A stretch of DNA of 33,921 nucleotides, from the NCBI GenBank assembly GCA_016871775.1, contig VHCI01000025.1, positions 1 through 33,921 of the forward strand, written 5' to 3'. The DNA comes from Verrucomicrobiota bacterium (GTDB lineage Bacteria > Verrucomicrobiota > Verrucomicrobiia > Opitutales > Opitutaceae). This document shows, piece by piece, positions 1 through 9,327 of this stretch (position 1 is its first letter; every line of letters begins with the position of its first letter). The translations under genes and the position numbers were made by a program. The notes below the pieces were generated by a model. It made no database searches, had not been told where the DNA came from, and saw only the letters and a list, made by a program, of their open reading frames with translations.

Positions 1-224
1 CACTTCGCGGTGAGCGTGGCCGTGCCCGCCGCCAGCACGGCCAGCGCGGCGTACGGGCCCACCAGCCGGACCCCGACGAGGTAAAACACCGTCCCGAGCA
101 CCAGCGAATGCCCGAAGAAGACGCCCGGGGCGAACCAGTCGGCATAGGCGGCGAGGCCGCAGAGCACCGCCGTGAGCGGGAGGTCTCGGCCCCACGACCA
201 ACGCTCGGTCTCCGGTGCGCTCAT
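1..224 (-). CDS. Membrane protein N-terminus, possibly a sensor (partial)
   Basis: Only the first 74 codons are present; the gene runs off the left edge. Translation from the ATG at 222-224 gives a short polar start (MSAPETERWSWGRD) followed by at least two hydrophobic segments (about residues 15-30 and 36-70), so this is an integral inner-membrane protein. It starts 16 bases after the stop of the receiver gene on the same strand, so the two are probably co-transcribed. A membrane-bound histidine kinase or cyclic-di-GMP enzyme is a reasonable guess from the partner, but no catalytic domain lies inside the window and the family is not recognised. Confidence 0.6.
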   Translation of the reverse strand, partial: MSAPETERWSWGRDLPLTAVLCGLAAYADWFAPGVFFGHSLVLGTVFYLVGVRLVGPYAALAVLAAGTATLTAK

Positions 225-240
225 CGGCGGGGCGGAGGGT

Positions 241-657
241 TCAGGCCGGACGGGCGCCGCGCCGGGCCCGCCCCTGTTCCACCCAGTAGGCCACCGTCTC
301 TAGCAGGCGCTCCGGATCGAAGGGCTTCGTCAGGTACGCATCCGCCCCGTTCCGCAGGCCGTCGGCGACGTGCCCCTCGTCGGCGCGGGCCGAGATGACG
401 AGCACCGGCAGGTGTCCCAGCCCCGCCGCCGCGCGGACCTGGTGGAGGAGCCAGGGGCCGTTGCCGCCGGGCATTATCATATCGGTCAGCAGCAGGTCGG
501 CGTCGTGGCCGGCGAGGTGGTCGAGCGCCTCCTGGCCGCTGGCGAAGGCGGCCACGGTGTGCCCGCCGAGGGTCAGCAGGTCGTTCGTGGTCGCGCTCAC
601 GTCGGGGTCATCCTTCGCGAGGACGATGCGCGCGGGCGCCGGGGCGGGGGGCGTCAT
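241..657 (-). CDS. Receiver-only response regulator
   Basis: A 138-residue protein consisting of a single CheY-like receiver domain. The signature residues are visible: acidic pair D16-D17 in VLAKDDPDV, phospho-acceptor D59 in LLLTDMIMP, S89 in VLVISARAD, and K111 in LTKPFDPERL. There is no DNA-binding or enzymatic output domain, so it probably acts by protein contact or as a phosphorelay intermediate. An open frame continues upstream, but that part lies antisense to the efflux adaptor, so I start at the ATG at 655-657 (MTPPAPAPARIVLA), which leaves a normal receiver length. The membrane protein gene follows after 16 bases. It is divergent from the mdtABC-type operon, which suggests but does not prove a regulatory link. 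Confidence 0.88.
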   Translation of the reverse strand: MTPPAPAPARIVLAKDDPDVSATTNDLLTLGGHTVAAFASGQEALDHLAGHDADLLLTDMIMPGGNGPWLLHQVRAAAGLGHLPVLVISARADEGHVADGLRNGADAYLTKPFDPERLLETVAYWVEQGRARRGARPA

Positions 658-825
658 CGCGGGAGCTTCGGGTGGAGCCCCGGGGGCAAGTAAAGGCCCC
701 AGTTGCCGGCGACCGGAGTGGATGGAACTCGTTTCTGCCGCGAAATTTCTAGCAACGAGCCCGGCTCCGTGGTCGTCTGTCGCCCCACTGGGCCCGCCTC
801 CGCGACCGCCTGCTCCCCACCCCGT
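658..825. promoter_or_regulatory. Divergent control region with inverted repeat
   Basis: This 168-base gap separates the minus-strand receiver gene from the plus-strand efflux operon, so it should hold both promoters. An inverted repeat CTCGTT (728-733) / AACGAG (754-759) flanks an AT-rich patch that contains the 8-base palindrome GAAATTTC (742-749). This is the only AT-rich spot in the gap and would suit an operator or promoter core. No convincing -35/-10 pair was found. The arms are short (6 bases) and could occur by chance. Confidence 0.3.
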
Positions 826-2136
826 ATGTCCTCCGTCCCCTACCCCCGCCGTTCCTGGCTCCTGTACGGCGCCGTCACCCTCGTTTTCGCCGCTGGGGTC
901 TGGTACTTCGGGATCCGCACCGAGCCCACCGTGCCCGGGGCCGGTCGAATGTCCTTCCGCCCCCGCAGCGGTTCGACCGCCACGCCCGTGCGGGTCGAGC
1001 CCGTGCAGCGCCGCGATCTGGCGGTCCACCTCCGTGCAATTGGCACGGTCACCCCCCGCAACACGGTCACGGTCCGCAGTCGCGTCGAGGGCCAGTTGCT
1101 CAAGGTCCATTTCGAGGAAGGACAGCAGGTGGCTGCCGGGCAACTGCTGGCCGAGATCGACCCGCTCCCCTACGAGATCCGGCTCGCCCAGACCGAGGCC
1201 CGCCTGCGGCAGAATCGAGCCCAGCTGCTCACGGCCAAGGCCGACCTGGAGCGCGTCCGCCTGCTCCACGCCCAGACCCTGATGTCCCAGCAGCAGCTTG
1301 AGGCCGCCCAGGCTCTCGTGGCCGACCGCGAGGGGGCCGTCGCGGCGGATCAGGCCAGCGTTGACGATGCCCGCCGCCAGCTCGCCTACACCCGCATCGA
1401 GGCCCCGCTCGCGGGCCGCCTCGGCCTGCGCCAGGTCGACGCAGGCAACCTCATCCGCCCGGGCGACGCCGGCGGCATCGTGGTCATCACCCAAACGCGC
1501 CCCATCAACGTCCTCTTCACCGTGCCGGAGCAGGATCTCCCGAAGGTCCTCGAGCCCCTCCGCGCCGGCCAGGGCCTGCCCGTCGAGGCCTGGGACCGCG
1601 CTGAGCGGCAGCGCCTCGCCGCGGGCCTGCTCAACACCGTGGATAACCAGATCGACCTCGCCACCGGCACCGTGCGCCTGAAGGCCGAGTTCCCCAATGA
1701 GGACGAGAAGCTCTTCCCCAACCAGTTCGTGAACGTCCGCCTGTGCGTGCGCACCTTGAAGGACTCCGTGGTCGTGCCAGTCGCCGCCGTCCAGTACGGT
1801 TCGCGCGGCACCTACGTGTACTTAATCACCGAGGACAGCCTCGCCGCGGTCCGCGACGTGGTGCTCGGGCCTGCGGAGGAGGGGATGCAGGCGGTGCTCC
1901 AAGGCCTTTCCGGGAGCGAGCGCGTGGTCCTCGAGGGCATCGACCGGCTGCGTGAGGGCCGCCCCGTGACGATTGTCGCGGCGGACGGCACCGTCACGCC
2001 TCCGCCCGCGGGCAAGGGGGAAAAGGGCGGTAAGGGCTGGGGCGCCGGCAAGGGAGGGAAGGGGGAGAAGGCGGATCCGGGCGCCAAGGGGGGCAAGGGC
2101 GGGAAGTCCGATGCCGCACCCCAGAAGGCCGCATGA
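826..2136 (+). CDS. mdtA: RND efflux periplasmic adaptor subunit, MdtA-like
   Basis: A 436-residue membrane-fusion protein linking an inner-membrane RND pump to an outer-membrane channel. An N-terminal anchor or signal (about residues 10-27) is followed by the biotinyl-lipoyl half-motif ([20 protein letters not shown]), the alpha-hairpin, the second half-motif ([18 protein letters not shown]) and beta-barrel/proximal domains with [11 protein letters not shown] and EGIDRL. These follow the order and wording of E. coli MdtA. The start is the ATG at 826; the frame is open further upstream, but the added residues do not look like a leader. The last about 40 residues form an unusual Gly/Lys-rich tail. 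The stop overlaps the next start as ATGA, indicating translational coupling with the pump genes. Confidence 0.93.
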   Translation: MSSVPYPRRSWLLYGAVTLVFAAGVWYFGIRTEPTVPGAGRMSFRPRSGSTATPVRVEPVQRRDLAVHLRAIGTVTPRNTVTVRSRVEGQLLKVHFEEGQQVAAGQLLAEIDPLPYEIRLAQTEARLRQNRAQLLTAKADLERVRLLHAQTLMSQQQLEAAQALVADREGAVAADQASVDDARRQLAYTRIEAPLAGRLGLRQVDAGNLIRPGDAGGIVVITQTRPINVLFTVPEQDLPKVLEPLRAGQGLPVEAWDRAERQRLAAGLLNTVDNQIDLATGTVRLKAEFPNEDEKLFPNQFVNVRLCVRTLKDSVVVPVAAVQYGSRGTYVYLITEDSLAAVRDVVLGPAEEGMQAVLQGLSGSERVVLEGIDRLREGRPVTIVAADGTVTPPPAGKGEKGGKGWGAGKGGKGEKADPGAKGGKGGKSDAAPQKAA

Positions 2137-5100
2137 GCCCCTCCCGGCCCTTCATCCTCCGGCCGGTCGCGACCAGTCTGCTGATGGTCGCGCTCTTCCT
2201 GTCGGGCATTCTCGCGTACCGGCTCCTGCCGGTCGCCGCACTGCCCCAGGTCGACTTCCCGACCATCCAGATCTTCACCTTTTACCCGGGCGCCAGCCCC
2301 GCGGTGACCGCCAGCGCCATCACCGCTCCCCTCGAGCGGCGGTTCGGGCAGATTCCTGGTCTGAACCAGATGTCCTCGACCAGCTCGAGCGGCGCCTCGG
2401 TGATCACGCTCCAGTTCTCGCTCGAGGTCTCCCTGGGCGTGGCCGAGCAGGAGGTGCAGGCCGCCATCAACGCGGCGAACAACCTGCTCCCCAACGACCT
2501 CCCCGCGCCGCCCATCTACCGCAAGGTCAACCCAGCCGACACCCCGATCATGACCCTGGCCGTCACCTCGGCCAGCCTGCCCCTGCCCCAAGTGCACGAC
2601 CTGGTCGACACCCGCATCGCCCAGAAGCTGGCCCAGATTCCCGGCGTGGGGATGGTCAGCCTCGCCGGCGGCCAGCGCCCGGCGATCCGCGTCCAGATCC
2701 ACCCCGGCGAGCTCGCCCAGCGCGGGCTAAACCTGAGCGACGTCCGCGCCGCCATCGCGGCCGCCAGCGTCAACCAACCCAAGGGCAGCTTCGACGGGCC
2801 CACGCGCACCATTCTGATGGACGCCAACGACCAGCTCCGGTCGGTGGGGGAGTTCCGCAATCTGATCATCGCTTGGCGTGACGGCGCGCCCCTCCGGCTG
2901 GGCGATGTCGCCCGGATCGAGAACGCGGCCGAGGACCGCCGCCTCGGCGCTTGGGCAGACCGCCTCCCGGCGGTGCTGGTCAACATCCAGCGGCAGCCCG
3001 GCGCCAACGTGATCGAGGTGGTCGACCGGGTGCAGGCCCTGCTCCCGCAGCTCTCGGCCACCTTGCCGGCGGCGGCCGAGCTGGCCGTGCTTTCCGACCG
3101 CACCCAGAGCATCCGCGCCTCGGTCCGCGCGGTGCAGCACGAGCTGGTCTTCGCCATTCTGCTGGTCGTGCTCGTGACCTTCCTCTTCCTCCGGAATTTC
3201 GCGGCGACGATCATCCCCAGCATCGCGGTGCCGCTGTCCCTCGTCGGCACCTTCGGGGTGATGCACCTGGCGGGCTTCTCGCTGAACATCCTCACCCTCA
3301 TGTCGCTTACTATCGCCACGGGCTTCGTGGTCGATGACGCGATCGTGATGCTGGAGAACATCGCCCGCTACCGGGAGCAGGGCGAACCGCCGCTCTCCGC
3401 CGCGCTCAAGGGCGCTGCGCAGATCGGCTTCACCCTCGTCTCGCTCACGATCTCGCTTATCGCGGTGCTGATCCCGCTGTTGTTCATGGGCGACGTCGTC
3501 GGCCGCCTCTTCCGCGAGTTCGCGATCACCCTCGCTGTGTCGATCCTGATCTCGCTGCTCGTCTCGCTCTCTCTCACGCCGATGATGTGCGCCCGGATGC
3601 TGCCGGCTCCGGACCACGGTGCCGCGGCCGCCCCCGGCTTCCTCGACGCCGTCATCGAGCGCTACGGCCGCTGGCTCGACTGGGTGCTGGAGCACCAGCG
3701 CCTCACCCTCGCCGTCACCGTTGGCACCCTCGTCCTTACCGCCCTTCTCTGGGCCGTGGTCCCGAAGGGCTTCTTCCCGGTGCAGGACAACGCCACCCTG
3801 CAGGCGGTGACGGAGGCGCCGCAGTCCGTCTCCTTCGCCACGATGGCTGAGCGCCAGCAGGCCCTCGCCGCGCGCATCCTGGAGGATCCCGCCGTCCGCA
3901 GCCTCTCGAGCTTCATCGGCGTCGACGGCACCAACACCACCCTCAACAGCGGCCGGATGCTGATCAACCTTCACCCGCATGGGGAGCGGCGGGACAGCGC
4001 CGGCGCGGTGATCGAGCGCCTTCGCGCCACCGCCCTCGCGATGCCAGGCATCTCCCTCTACCTGCAGCCAGTGCAGGAGCTGACGATCGAGGACCGGGTG
4101 AGCCGCACCCAGTTCCAGTTCACCCTGATGTGCCCCGATGAGAACCTGCTCGAGGAATGGGTGGCCGGCTTCGTCCCGCACCTGCAGCAGCAGCCGGAGC
4201 TTTCGGACGTCGCCAGCGACCTCCAGAACCGGGGCCTGCAGGCCTACGTGGAGATCGACCGGGACACCGCGAGCCGCCTCGGCGTAAGTGTGGCCGAAAT
4301 CGATGACGCCCTCTACAGCGCCTTCGGCCAGCGGCAGATCTCGACCCTCTTCACCCACACCAGCCAGTACCGGGTGGTGCTGGAGGTGGACCCGCGCCTG
4401 ACGCAGGGGCCGGGGGCGCTCGCGGGCATCTTCGTGCGCACCCGGGCCGGCCGCCCCGTGCCGCTCGCCAGCGTGGCGCGCGTGACCGAGCGGCCGACCC
4501 GCCTGCTGATCAGCCACGTCGGGCAGTTTCCGGCGGTCACGATCTCCTTCAATCTTGGGGCGGGCGCCTCCCTTGGCGACGCGGTGCGGGCGATCGAGCG
4601 CGCCGCCGTCGAGCGGGAGCTGCCCCCCGCGGTGGAGATGCGGTTCCAAGGGGCCGCGCAGGCCTTCCGCGCGTCGCTATCCAGCACGCTCCTGCTGGTG
4701 CTGGCGGCGGTGGTGACAATGTACATTGTCCTCGGCGTTCTCTACGAGAGCAGCATCCATCCGATCACGATCCTCTCGACTCTGCCGTCCGCGACGGTGG
4801 GCGCGTTGCTGGCGCTCTGGATCACGGGTCGGCCGCTGGATATGATCGCGATCATCGGGATCATCCTGCTCATCGGCCTGGTGAAGAAGAACGGCATCAT
4901 GATGGTGGACTTCGCACTGGAGGCCAAGCGGCGGGAGGGGCTGGGACCGCGAGACGCGATCCGGCAGGCGGCGCTGCTGCGCTTCCGGCCGATCCTGATG
5001 ACGACCCTCGCGGCGCTCTTCGGAGCCCTGCCGCTGATGCTTTCCACGGGTTCCGGTGCCGAACTCCGGCAGCCCCTCGGCATCACAATGGTCGGCGGCC

Positions 5101-5237
5101 TGCTCGCGAGCCAGGCGCTGACCCTCTTTACGACGCCGGTGGTCTACCTGTATTTCGACCGGCTGGGCCGCCGCTTCGCGGCCCGGCAGGCGGCCGGCGG
5201 GGCCGCGGTGGGCCAACCCGCAGGGGCGCGTTCCTGA
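2133..5237 (+). CDS. mdtB: RND efflux inner-membrane pump, MdtB-like
   Basis: A 1034-residue HAE-1 type RND proton/drug antiporter in the inner membrane, close to the about 1040 residues of E. coli MdtB. The N-terminus ([19 protein letters not shown]), the segment [18 protein letters not shown] and the TM4 motif [13 protein letters not shown], with proton-relay aspartates D401 and D402, match MdtB more closely than MdtC. The TM10 region keeps the lysine and polar residues [13 protein letters not shown]. In Enterobacteria MdtB and MdtC form a mixed trimer with MdtA and TolC. Here the start overlaps the adaptor stop by four bases and the MdtC-like gene follows 19 bases later, so the complex is probably made from one mRNA. 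Substrates cannot be read from the sequence. Confidence 0.94.
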   Translation: MSPSRPFILRPVATSLLMVALFLSGILAYRLLPVAALPQVDFPTIQIFTFYPGASPAVTASAITAPLERRFGQIPGLNQMSSTSSSGASVITLQFSLEVSLGVAEQEVQAAINAANNLLPNDLPAPPIYRKVNPADTPIMTLAVTSASLPLPQVHDLVDTRIAQKLAQIPGVGMVSLAGGQRPAIRVQIHPGELAQRGLNLSDVRAAIAAASVNQPKGSFDGPTRTILMDANDQLRSVGEFRNLIIAWRDGAPLRLGDVARIENAAEDRRLGAWADRLPAVLVNIQRQPGANVIEVVDRVQALLPQLSATLPAAAELAVLSDRTQSIRASVRAVQHELVFAILLVVLVTFLFLRNFAATIIPSIAVPLSLVGTFGVMHLAGFSLNILTLMSLTIATGFVVDDAIVMLENIARYREQGEPPLSAALKGAAQIGFTLVSLTISLIAVLIPLLFMGDVVGRLFREFAITLAVSILISLLVSLSLTPMMCARMLPAPDHGAAAAPGFLDAVIERYGRWLDWVLEHQRLTLAVTVGTLVLTALLWAVVPKGFFPVQDNATLQAVTEAPQSVSFATMAERQQALAARILEDPAVRSLSSFIGVDGTNTTLNSGRMLINLHPHGERRDSAGAVIERLRATALAMPGISLYLQPVQELTIEDRVSRTQFQFTLMCPDENLLEEWVAGFVPHLQQQPELSDVASDLQNRGLQAYVEIDRDTASRLGVSVAEIDDALYSAFGQRQISTLFTHTSQYRVVLEVDPRLTQGPGALAGIFVRTRAGRPVPLASVARVTERPTRLLISHVGQFPAVTISFNLGAGASLGDAVRAIERAAVERELPPAVEMRFQGAAQAFRASLSSTLLLVLAAVVTMYIVLGVLYESSIHPITILSTLPSATVGALLALWITGRPLDMIAIIGIILLIGLVKKNGIMMVDFALEAKRREGLGPRDAIRQAALLRFRPILMTTLAALFGALPLMLSTGSGAELRQPLGITMVGGLLASQALTLFTTPVVYLYFDRLGRRFAARQAAGGAAVGQPAGARS

Positions 5238-5256
5238 GGCGCGCGGAGGCATCCGG

Positions 5257-8200
5257 ATGAACCTCTCCCGACCCTTTGTCCGTCGCCCGGTGGCGAGCAG
5301 CCTCATGGCGGTGGCGCTCGTCCTCGCTGGCGCGCTGGCCTACGGGCTGCTTCCGGTCTCGCCCCTGCCGCAGGTCGACTTCCCGAGCATCCGCATCAGC
5401 GCTGCCCTGCCTGGGGCGAGTCCGGAGACGATGGCCGCGAACGTGTCGGCGCCGCTGGAGCGCGCGCTCGGGAGCATTTCCGGGGTGACGGGCATCTATT
5501 CGGACAGCCGGCAGGGCAATGCCTCGATCACGCTCGAGTTCGCGCTCGGCCGGAACCTGGACTCCGCCGCGCGGGACGTGCAGGCCGCGATCAACGCGGC
5601 GCGGGGCCAGTTGCCGGCGGGGATGCCGGGCAGCCCCGCGTTCCGGAAGTCGAATCCCGCGCAGGCGCCCATCCTCGCCCTCGCCCTGAGTTCGCCCAAC
5701 CTCGCGCCGGGCCGGCTCTACGACCTCGCCTCGACCATCCTCGCCCAGAAGATCGCGCAGATCACCGGAGTGGGGGAGGTCACGATCGGCGGCAGCTCCC
5801 TCCCCGCGGTGCGGGTGCAGCTCAACCCGCACCAACTGGCCCACCACGGCATCGCGCTCGACGAGGTGCGGCGCGCGATCGGCGCCACCAACTCCCTCCG
5901 CCCCCGCGGCGCCATCGACGACGGGGACCGGCAGTGGGAGGTCCATGTCAGCAGCCAGCTCCGTCGCGCCGAGGAATATCTCGGCCTCGTCGTCCGCTAC
6001 CGCGATGGCGCGCCGGTGCGTCTGGGGGACGTGGCGACGGTTACTGACTCGGTGGAGGACGTGCGGGCGAGTGGCTTCCACAACGACCGGCCCGCGGTGA
6101 TCCTTAACGTCAGCCGCCAGCCCGGGGCGAATATCATCGCCACGATCGACGCGATCACCGCGCAGTTGCCGGCGCTCCGCGCCCTCCTGCCCACCGACGC
6201 CAACCTCGCCGTGGTGATGGACCGCTCCCCCGGAATCCGCGCCACCCTCCACGAGTCGCAGCGCACGCTCCTGCTGGCCTCCGGGCTGGTGATGCTGGTG
6301 GTGCTCCTCTTTCTCGGCAGCGCTCGGGCCGCCCTTATCCCCTGCCTCGCGATCCCGGTCTCCGTCGTCGGCACCTTCGGGCTGATGTACCTGCAGGGCT
6401 TCTCCCTAAACAATCTCTCGCTGATGGCGCTCATCGTCGCGGCGGGGCTGGTGGTGGACGATGCGATCGTCGTGCTCGAGAACATTACCCGCCACATGGA
6501 GCGGGGGCTCTCGCCTTTTCGCGCCGCAATGCGCGGCTCGGGTGAAGTGGGCTTCACCCTCCTGGCAATGAACATCTCCCTCGTCGCCGTGTTCGTCTCG
6601 ATTCTCTTTATGGGCGGGATCGTCCAGCGCCTCTTCCGGGAGTTTTCGCTCACCCTCGCGGCGGCCATCCTCGTTTCCCTCGCCGTCTCGCTCACCCTCA
6701 CGCCGAGTCTTTGCTCGCGCCTGCTACGCCGTCGGGACGCCGGGACGCCTTCCCGCTTCCACGCCGCGACCGACCGCTGGTTCGACGCGGTCAAGCGCGG
6801 CTACGACACCTCTCTGGGCTGGGTGCTGCGCCACCCGGCGCTGGTCCTCATCACCCTGCTCGGCACGATCGCCCTCAACGTGGCGGTCTACGTCCGCCTG
6901 CCCAAGGGGTTCCTCCCCGCGCAGGACACCGGCACGCTCTTCGGATTCGTCCGCGGCGATGACGCGTTCTCGTATGAGATCATGCAGCCGAAGATCGAGG
7001 CCTTCCGGCGGCACGTTCTGGCCGATCCGGCGGTGCAGGACGTGATCGGCTTCTCCGGCGGCACCAGCGGCATTAGCAACTCGCGGTTCACGGTCCGGCT
7101 GAAGCCGATGCGCGAGCGCCGGATCTCGGCCAACGACGTGGTGAACCGCCTCCGCCAGGGTGCGCCCATCGTGCCGGGCGGGCAGCTCTACCTCTATGGG
7201 GCCCAGGACCTCGACGGCCCGCGGATGACGGATGGCTCCTCGCAGGAGGTGAACCTGATGGCCGCGGACCTCGGGCTGCTCCGGCAATGGGTGCCCCGCA
7301 TCTCGAACGCGTTCCGGGACCTGCCGGAACTGGTCGACATCGAGGCCCCGTCCGAAGGCGGTACCCAGCAGGTGTCGCTGCATATTGACCGCGAGGCCGC
7401 TCGGCGGCTGGGCGTGGATATGCAGATGATCTCCCAAGTGCTGAACAACTCCTTCAGCCAGCGGCAGATCGCCACGCTCTACGACCGGATGAACCAGTAC
7501 CGGGTGGTAATGGAGCTGGAGCCGCGCTTCACCGCGGACCCGGAGGTGCTCGACCAGGTGCAGGTGATCGCCGCGAACGGCACGCGCGTGCCGCTTTCCG
7601 CCTTCGCCCGCTACGACTACTCGTTGGTGGATGACCGCGTCCGCCACCGGAACCAGTTCGCCGCCGAACGTATCGGCTTCGGCCTCGCCCCGGAAGTCTC
7701 CCTCGAGGAGGGACTTGCTGCCATCGACCGGGCGATGGGGGAGATCATGCTGCCGAACGACATCCAGGTCGTGGTCGGCGGCTCCGGCCAAAACTTCCAG
7801 CGCGCCCTCCAGAGCCAGCCGCTGCTGATCCTCGGGGTGCTGCTCGCGGTCTACCTGGTGCTCGGGGTCCTCTACGAGAGCCTGATCCACCCGTTGACCA
7901 TCCTCTCGACCCTGCCCTCGGCCGGCTTGGGGGCGCTGCTCGCGCTGCGGGTTACCGGCACCGAGTTCTCCCTGATCGCGCTGCTCGGGCTCTTCCTGCT
8001 GATCGGCATCGTGATGAAGAACGCGATTTTGATGATCGATTTCGCGCTCGGCATCGAGCGGCGCGAGGGCGTTTCCCCGCGCGAGGCCATCTTCGCCGCC
8101 GCGCGGCTGCGCCTGCGGCCCATTTTGATGACCAACGTCGCCGCCCTGCTGGGCGCGCTCCCGCTGGTCTTTGCCGCCGGCGAGGGCGTCGAGATGCGGC

Positions 8201-8352
8201 GCCCGTTGGGCCTGACGATCGTGGGCGGGCTTTTCGTGAGCCAATTGCTCACGCTTTACACCGTCCCGGTGGTTTATCTCGCGCTCGACCGGCTGCGGCT
8301 GCATCTTGGTCGCGCGCGGACGGGCTCCGCGGCGGTCCCCGCCTCCGCCTGA
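5257..8352 (+). CDS. mdtC: RND efflux inner-membrane pump, MdtC-like
   Basis: A 1031-residue RND pump, the second inner-membrane subunit of an MdtABC-type system. Features shared with MdtC include the N-terminal [54 protein letters not shown] and the TM4 motif GLVVDDAIVVLEN with D401 and D402. LIGIVMKNAILMIDFAL provides the conserved TM10 lysine. A good ribosome binding site (GGAGG at 5245-5249) sits seven bases before the ATG. It differs clearly from the neighbouring MdtB-like pump throughout, so this is an old paralogue pair rather than a recent duplication. The operon ends here; no TolC-type channel gene follows, so the channel must be encoded elsewhere. Convergent with the transporter at 8362. 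Confidence 0.94.
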   Translation: MNLSRPFVRRPVASSLMAVALVLAGALAYGLLPVSPLPQVDFPSIRISAALPGASPETMAANVSAPLERALGSISGVTGIYSDSRQGNASITLEFALGRNLDSAARDVQAAINAARGQLPAGMPGSPAFRKSNPAQAPILALALSSPNLAPGRLYDLASTILAQKIAQITGVGEVTIGGSSLPAVRVQLNPHQLAHHGIALDEVRRAIGATNSLRPRGAIDDGDRQWEVHVSSQLRRAEEYLGLVVRYRDGAPVRLGDVATVTDSVEDVRASGFHNDRPAVILNVSRQPGANIIATIDAITAQLPALRALLPTDANLAVVMDRSPGIRATLHESQRTLLLASGLVMLVVLLFLGSARAALIPCLAIPVSVVGTFGLMYLQGFSLNNLSLMALIVAAGLVVDDAIVVLENITRHMERGLSPFRAAMRGSGEVGFTLLAMNISLVAVFVSILFMGGIVQRLFREFSLTLAAAILVSLAVSLTLTPSLCSRLLRRRDAGTPSRFHAATDRWFDAVKRGYDTSLGWVLRHPALVLITLLGTIALNVAVYVRLPKGFLPAQDTGTLFGFVRGDDAFSYEIMQPKIEAFRRHVLADPAVQDVIGFSGGTSGISNSRFTVRLKPMRERRISANDVVNRLRQGAPIVPGGQLYLYGAQDLDGPRMTDGSSQEVNLMAADLGLLRQWVPRISNAFRDLPELVDIEAPSEGGTQQVSLHIDREAARRLGVDMQMISQVLNNSFSQRQIATLYDRMNQYRVVMELEPRFTADPEVLDQVQVIAANGTRVPLSAFARYDYSLVDDRVRHRNQFAAERIGFGLAPEVSLEEGLAAIDRAMGEIMLPNDIQVVVGGSGQNFQRALQSQPLLILGVLLAVYLVLGVLYESLIHPLTILSTLPSAGLGALLALRVTGTEFSLIALLGLFLLIGIVMKNAILMIDFALGIERREGVSPREAIFAAARLRLRPILMTNVAALLGALPLVFAAGEGVEMRRPLGLTIVGGLFVSQLLTLYTVPVVYLALDRLRLHLGRARTGSAAVPASA

Positions 8353-8361
8353 GCGGCGCCC

Positions 8362-9264
8362 TTAGCGCCCGTCAACCGTCTTCGCCGCGGCCACCCGGCC
8401 GGCGCGATGGAGCTGCCAGGAGTTCCAGAGGTTGTGCCAGATCACGTAGAAGGTGGGCCCAAGCGCGACCAGCGGGCCGGCGTGGGTGAGGGCAAGGTAA
8501 AGGGTAAAGGTCGTGTTCTTCTGCCCGAGCGCCTGGCTGGCCTCCCGCGCGCGCCCGCCCCCGCCGAGGAGCCGTCCGAGGGCGAAGTTCAGCGCGCACA
8601 CCGCCAAGGAAGCTCCCGCCAATTGCCAGATCAGCGTCCCCGGCGCAGTCGTCTGCTCGCGGATGTAGTGAGAGGCGCTCGCCGTGATGAGGAAGATGGA
8701 AATGTTCCAGAGGCCGAAGGACACGTTGCGCCAGCGCGCCGGCCACGCCGCCGCCGGGGGATGCAGGGCCCGCAGGAGCCACGCTGCCACGAACGGCGCG
8801 AACACGACGAGGGTCACGCTCCCGGTCACCTGCACGAACGCCTCCGGGGTCGGCCGCCCGAGCACGAACGGCAGCAGCAGCGGCAGGAGGCCTGCGACCG
8901 CGAGGTTGGTCAGCAGGAAGGATCCGACCACAAAGGCCACGTCGCCGCCGAGAAAGCTGATGATCACGGGGGCGGCGATCGCCGTCGGGGCGATCCCGCA
9001 GAAAAAAACCGCCTGCGCCACTTCGGGGCCCGAGACGAGCCGCGCGACGCCCCAGGCCGCGAGGCCCACCGCCAGATTCGCGGCCAGCAGGGCGAGGTGT
9101 CGCGCGGTCAGCGAGCTCCGGCCGAGCCGCGTCTCGAGGAAGACAAGGAACAGCATCGTTGGCACCAGCCAGCCCACGAGCCACACTCCCGCCCGGGCCT
9201 CCGGCAACAAGGCGCCGAGGAGCATCGCGGAGAGCAGGGCGGCAGTGCGGCTGAATCCGTTCAC
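8362..9264 (-). CDS. Bile acid:sodium symporter (BASS/SBF) family transporter
   Basis: A 300-residue integral membrane protein with about nine or ten hydrophobic helices over its whole length. The C-terminal segment GQKNTTFTLYLALTHAGP followed by LGPTFYVIWHNLWNSWQL is typical of the SBF/BASS fold, where a GxxN-type crossover motif binds sodium. The conserved mid-protein run GIAPTAIAAPVIISFLGGDV also fits. Members carry bile acids, pantoate, pyruvate or other organic anions; the substrate here is unknown. The start is GTG at 9262-9264. It lies 63 bases downstream of the M3 peptidase on the same strand, so it may be co-transcribed and take up or export a product of peptide breakdown, which is inference. 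Confidence 0.82.
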   Translation of the reverse strand: MNGFSRTAALLSAMLLGALLPEARAGVWLVGWLVPTMLFLVFLETRLGRSSLTARHLALLAANLAVGLAAWGVARLVSGPEVAQAVFFCGIAPTAIAAPVIISFLGGDVAFVVGSFLLTNLAVAGLLPLLLPFVLGRPTPEAFVQVTGSVTLVVFAPFVAAWLLRALHPPAAAWPARWRNVSFGLWNISIFLITASASHYIREQTTAPGTLIWQLAGASLAVCALNFALGRLLGGGGRAREASQALGQKNTTFTLYLALTHAGPLVALGPTFYVIWHNLWNSWQLHRAGRVAAAKTVDGR

Positions 9265-9327
9265 GGGAGCGTCCGCGGACCCAACGCGACGCCCGGCGCC
9301 GAGGCAACGCCCGAACCGTCCGCTGGC

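Noticed and set aside
658-1494. Long N-terminal extension of the receiver protein on the minus strand
   Set aside because: It lies wholly antisense to the efflux adaptor and the intergenic gap, is low complexity (Gly/Asp/His-rich), and the receiver domain is complete without it.
2727-4649. 640-codon open frame antisense to mdtB
   Set aside because: His/Arg/Glu/Gly-rich translation with no domain; a known by-product of high GC third positions on the coding strand.
6724-8304. 526-codon open frame antisense to mdtC
   Set aside because: Same shadow composition; the plus-strand RND pump is unambiguous.
2133-8352. mdtB and mdtC as a recent tandem duplication
   Set aside because: They differ throughout and each matches its own E. 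coli counterpart better than the other, so the pair is ancient.
8355-8369. Hairpin GGCGC/GCGCC between mdtC and the transporter
   Set aside because: Only five pairs, no U-run on either side, and such pairings are expected by chance at this GC content.
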